Shown here: one piece after another, positions 43,470-46,253 of the stretch
Layout: every line of letters starts with the position of its first letter
Position numbering within the stretch: the stretch's first letter is position 1
Source: Ignavibacteriaceae bacterium
GTDB taxonomy: Bacteria; Bacteroidota; Ignavibacteria; Ignavibacteriales; Ignavibacteriaceae
Length of the DNA stretch: 46,253 nt
Reading direction: 5' to 3'
Assembly: GCA_023231105.1 (NCBI GenBank)
Contig: JALNWB010000011.1
Location: forward strand, 1 to 46,253
Position numbers and translations under genes: made by a program
The notes under the pieces: model-generated
What the model was told of the DNA's origin: nothing
Databases searched by the model: none
Seen by the model: only the letters and a program-made list of their open reading frames with translations

Positions 43470-46154
43470 ATGAAAAAGGTATTTACTTATTTGCAGGTCA
43501 TTCTGACAATCAAGGTTATTATTCTTTTGAATGTAAACCTCTTTGGTCAGTTATCAGCTCCTTCAGCAAACGCAATTTATGGCGGTAGAATAAATGCTAT
43601 TACCGGCTATGGTACATCAGGTACAAGTTCGAGAATTTTTATTGCAACGGAAAGCGCTAACTCTCTCTTTTATGCCGATGTTACCAGCACCCTCACTACT
43701 CCCGCATTTGGGAATTTCACTTCGGTTCCAGATGTAAATAGTAATGATAATTTCGGAAGCGCCATTTCGCAAATATCGGCTCATTCTTCTTCCGGTTATC
43801 TTTTCTTTATCGCAAGCGGAAATCTTTACAAAGTGAATACAACTGCGAGTTCAATTTCTACAATAAGCAGTTCAGGGCAAGTGAGTTCTTTATTAGTCTA
43901 TGAGAATTATCTTTTTTACATAGATGGTTCAAACTTTGTTTCCGAAACACTTGATGTAACAGGTGCCGTTACAGCTACGGTTTCTTTTGCTCACGGAATA
44001 ACTGGAACAACAAGCATTAAAGTCAGTCCTTCAAATAGTAAGGTTTATATCGGAGTTATTTCAACGACTTCACCTAAACTTTATAAGTCAAATGATAATT
44101 ATACAAGTTTGACAAGCGGCAGTTCATTCTCTTCTATTTCTTTAGTAAGCGTAGGCATGACGGCGAGCGTTACGTGGAATGGTTTTGGAATAGGACCTGA
44201 CGGCGCTTTGTTTTTTGGAGGAGATTTATCTTCAACTAAATACGTAAATTATTCAACCAGCGCCAGTGATGGTGCCGCCTGGAGCGGGGGAACAACAGCA
44301 TTAAGTGGTGTAAGCAATTCTGTATTTTCTTTTGGCGGAGGCGCTTCACCCTACAATGTAAATTATTCTAAAGGTCATGCTATGTACACATCGGGTTCCG
44401 GATTTACTACACCATGGACAGAATTTGGAAATATGGGGTTTGCAACTCACCCGAATGATGGGCCTGTTTTTGTAGATCCAACTAATTCTGGAATAATTTA
44501 TTTAACTACAGATCAAGGGCTTGGAAAATCTACAGATTACGGTAGTGTTATTTCTGAATTTGATGATGGCATTGAAGCCGTTCAAGTAAATGATTTTAGT
44601 ATGAACTCCGGGAAAACAATGGCGTGGCTTGCATCTAAAGCAGGAGTGAGAAAAGTTACTGATTATAGCACAACTCCGGTTTGGACAAATGCAATATTTC
44701 CTAATTCTGACGGCTCGCCTTATTATTCAGCAGAGATGGAAAACAATAACGACGCAACTGCATATGTTGGAAACTTACGGATTTATAAAACAACTGATAG
44801 CGGTCTAAATTGGACTCAAGTGCTTTCTGAAGGTAGTTATCCTTCCTTCGGGACTCGCGTCGAAGCTATTGAGGTTTGTCCAACAAATAGCAGTTTAGTT
44901 CTTGCCGGATTCTATGTTGATGGAGCAACACAAGGTGGTTTGTGGTATTCCACTAATGCCGGAACTAATTGGACACAACTACAATTGAGAAGCGGTTCAA
45001 CAATACCAAATGATGTTGATGTTTATGATATAGATTTTACTTCTGAGGGAGGAATTCCTGTTGCGTATATAGGAGTTGAATACGATTCTACGACATCAAC
45101 AAGAAGCGTTTACCGGGCAGAATATAGCTCAGGAGTTTGGACTGCCCGACAAGATTTTGATGGTTCATATACAGCAGTAAGTTATGCGATTACCGCAACA
45201 ATAATGGATGTAAATGTTGTCGGAAATTACATTTATGTTTGCGGTACAGATGCGGGATCAAATCATCCAATTGTTTACTCAAGAGACTATACAGCTGCAT
45301 ATACAACTGCTGCGGGCAAATGGACAACTTTAACAACAACAGGATTTCCTACATCTCAAGTAGGGAGCGCAGTTGCAGTCGGGGGTGGAGTAGTTAACTG
45401 TGCCGTTAGTAATATTATCTATTCAATTCCTGAAACAAGTGGTACAACTTGGACAGTAGGTTATACTTATCCAACGGGTACTCAAATAAATGTATTATTC
45501 TATGACGCACTGCTTGCCGGAACAGGAACAGGTCTGTATGGTCACGGATATTATGGCAATTTACCGGTTGAATTAACTTCGTTTACAGCTAATGTTAATG
45601 GACAAGGGGTGGTATTGAATTGGAACACAGCAACTGAAGTTAATAATTACGGATTTGAAATAGAAAGAACAGTTGGCAGCGGGCAGTCAGCAGTCGTTTA
45701 TTGGGAGAAGATGGGATTTGTTAATGGCAGCGGCAATAGTAACTCATCTAAAGATTATAACTTTAGTGATGACAATATCGCAGCAGGCAAATATCTTTAT
45801 CGCTTAAAACAAATTGATAATGATGGTGGTTTCAAATATTCAAATGAAATTGAAGTTGAAATTGGAATTCCAACAAAATTTAGTTTATCACAAAATTATC
45901 CTAATCCGTTTAACCCGGAAACAGTTATCAGTTGGCACTTGGCAGCCGGAAGTTACGTGACATTAAAAGTTTATGATATACTCGGAAATGAAGTTGCCAC
46001 TTTGGTAAACAAAGAACAGTCGGCAGGAACTTATCAAATTTCTTTTAACTCACAACTAACAACCGACAACAAACAACCATCAAGCGGAGTATATTTCTAT
46101 CAACTTCGCGCGGGCAATTTTATCGGAACTAAAAAAATGATTTTGCTGAAATAA
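43470..46154 (+). CDS. Type IX secretion cargo protein with C-terminal sorting domain
   Basis: From the ATG at 43470 the protein has 894 residues. It begins with a signal peptide (MKKVFTYLQVILTIKVIILL, ending NLFGQ). The body has repeated beta-propeller-like units with SxDxGxxW-type words (DSGLNWTQVLSEG, STNAGTNWTQLQ), resembling sortilin/Vps10 or photosystem-stability-type repeats. It ends with a fibronectin-like linker (LTSFTANVNGQGVVLNWNTA) and the T9SS type A tail (FSLSQNYPNPFNPETVI, GVYFYQL, TKKMILLK). It is thus expected on the cell surface or outside. A TTG at 43425 is in frame but lies inside the leader hairpin and before the SD, so the ATG is preferred. Confidence 0.92.
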   Translation: MKKVFTYLQVILTIKVIILLNVNLFGQLSAPSANAIYGGRINAITGYGTSGTSSRIFIATESANSLFYADVTSTLTTPAFGNFTSVPDVNSNDNFGSAISQISAHSSSGYLFFIASGNLYKVNTTASSISTISSSGQVSSLLVYENYLFYIDGSNFVSETLDVTGAVTATVSFAHGITGTTSIKVSPSNSKVYIGVISTTSPKLYKSNDNYTSLTSGSSFSSISLVSVGMTASVTWNGFGIGPDGALFFGGDLSSTKYVNYSTSASDGAAWSGGTTALSGVSNSVFSFGGGASPYNVNYSKGHAMYTSGSGFTTPWTEFGNMGFATHPNDGPVFVDPTNSGIIYLTTDQGLGKSTDYGSVISEFDDGIEAVQVNDFSMNSGKTMAWLASKAGVRKVTDYSTTPVWTNAIFPNSDGSPYYSAEMENNNDATAYVGNLRIYKTTDSGLNWTQVLSEGSYPSFGTRVEAIEVCPTNSSLVLAGFYVDGATQGGLWYSTNAGTNWTQLQLRSGSTIPNDVDVYDIDFTSEGGIPVAYIGVEYDSTTSTRSVYRAEYSSGVWTARQDFDGSYTAVSYAITATIMDVNVVGNYIYVCGTDAGSNHPIVYSRDYTAAYTTAAGKWTTLTTTGFPTSQVGSAVAVGGGVVNCAVSNIIYSIPETSGTTWTVGYTYPTGTQINVLFYDALLAGTGTGLYGHGYYGNLPVELTSFTANVNGQGVVLNWNTATEVNNYGFEIERTVGSGQSAVVYWEKMGFVNGSGNSNSSKDYNFSDDNIAAGKYLYRLKQIDNDGGFKYSNEIEVEIGIPTKFSLSQNYPNPFNPETVISWHLAAGSYVTLKVYDILGNEVATLVNKEQSAGTYQISFNSQLTTDNKQPSSGVYFYQLRAGNFIGTKKMILLK

Positions 46155-46208
46155 CGACAAATGTCGCCTCGTAAGCAGTTAAATTTGCAAAAACAAACGA
46201 GGTGACAG
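46155..46208 (+). promoter_or_regulatory. Second structured leader with a paired ribosome-binding site
   Basis: Directly after the T9SS gene stop, CGACA-AA-TGTCG (46155-46166) forms a small hairpin. CCTCGT (46167-46172) is complementary to ACGAGG (46197-46202), which contains the ribosome-binding sequence 6 bases before the ATG at 46209. The word GCAAAAACAAA (46187-46197) ends the loop exactly as in the leader at 43397-43469. Between them GCA and TGC (46175-46177, 46186-46188) can pair weakly. Confidence 0.62.
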
Positions 46209-46253
46209 ATGAGATTACGAAGAAGATTCTTAGCTAGAAGACAGATAAAAAGT
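46209..46253 (+). CDS. Start of a further gene, cut by the right edge
   Basis: Fifteen codons from an ATG placed 6 bases after a GAGG ribosome-binding site, reading MRLRRRFLARRQIKS. The beginning is strongly basic. The good SD, the shared leader and the absence of a stop support a real gene, but the visible part is too short for any family call. Confidence 0.4.
   Translation, partial: MRLRRRFLARRQIKS

Overview
The window most likely comes from an Ignavibacteria-like member of the Bacteroidota/Chlorobi group. The strongest clue is the C-terminal sorting tail of the 909-codon reading frame at the right end (SQNYPNPFNP followed by GxYFYQL and TKKMILLK), which is typical of type IX secretion cargo in that lineage. 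Low-to-moderate GC, few strong Shine-Dalgarno sequences, LytS/LytTR and ligand-sensing propeller kinases, and a YfhO-type membrane protein fit the same picture. This is inference from protein character, not a database match.

Left part (1-10,962) is housekeeping and redox: a truncated exported metallophosphoesterase, proS with a small unknown gene behind it, an MlaF-type ABC ATPase without its permease, a PLP group II decarboxylase, an exported TlpA-like thioredoxin, a DUF2905 membrane protein, a YyaL/DUF255 protein, and a membrane-anchored CHASE2 plus sigma-54-activator fusion.

Positions 10,963-16,263 form an accessory island, all genes on the plus strand. It holds a gene with a probable one-base frameshift in its signal peptide, a DUF5677-like protein overlapping it, a coiled-coil protein with a C-terminal Mrr nuclease domain, a RelB/RelE-like toxin-antitoxin pair, and a HigA-like antitoxin without a toxin. 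Two clusters of short hairpins lie here (11,034-11,147 and 15,541-15,715). Their stems differ but nearly all have a TTYA tetraloop on one strand or the other, suggesting a REP-like mobile repeat family.

Positions 16,264-21,674 hold a large receiver-like/PEP-pyruvate-binding fusion, a methyltransferase-glycosyltransferase pair and an HU protein. Positions 21,739-34,972 are a long minus-strand surface-polysaccharide locus: a DegT aminotransferase with an FdtA-type cupin, four glycosyltransferase-like proteins counting the GT2 at its start, five methyltransferase-like proteins (one MetW-like, one FkbM-like), a Wzx-type flippase and a YfhO protein. It has no visible polymerase or nucleotide-sugar supply genes.

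The right part (35,145-46,253) carries a LytS/LytTR two-component pair, gdhA, a two-gene glutaredoxin-like operon, a propeller-type hybrid sensor kinase with a NarL-type regulator, and the T9SS cargo gene. The cargo gene and the start of the next gene share an unusual leader: a small hairpin, then a second hairpin that pairs the GAGG ribosome-binding site with an upstream CCTC and carries the same A-rich loop motif. This pair of leaders and the TTYA hairpin family are the two observations most worth following up. No tRNA, rRNA, CRISPR array or intact insertion sequence was seen.
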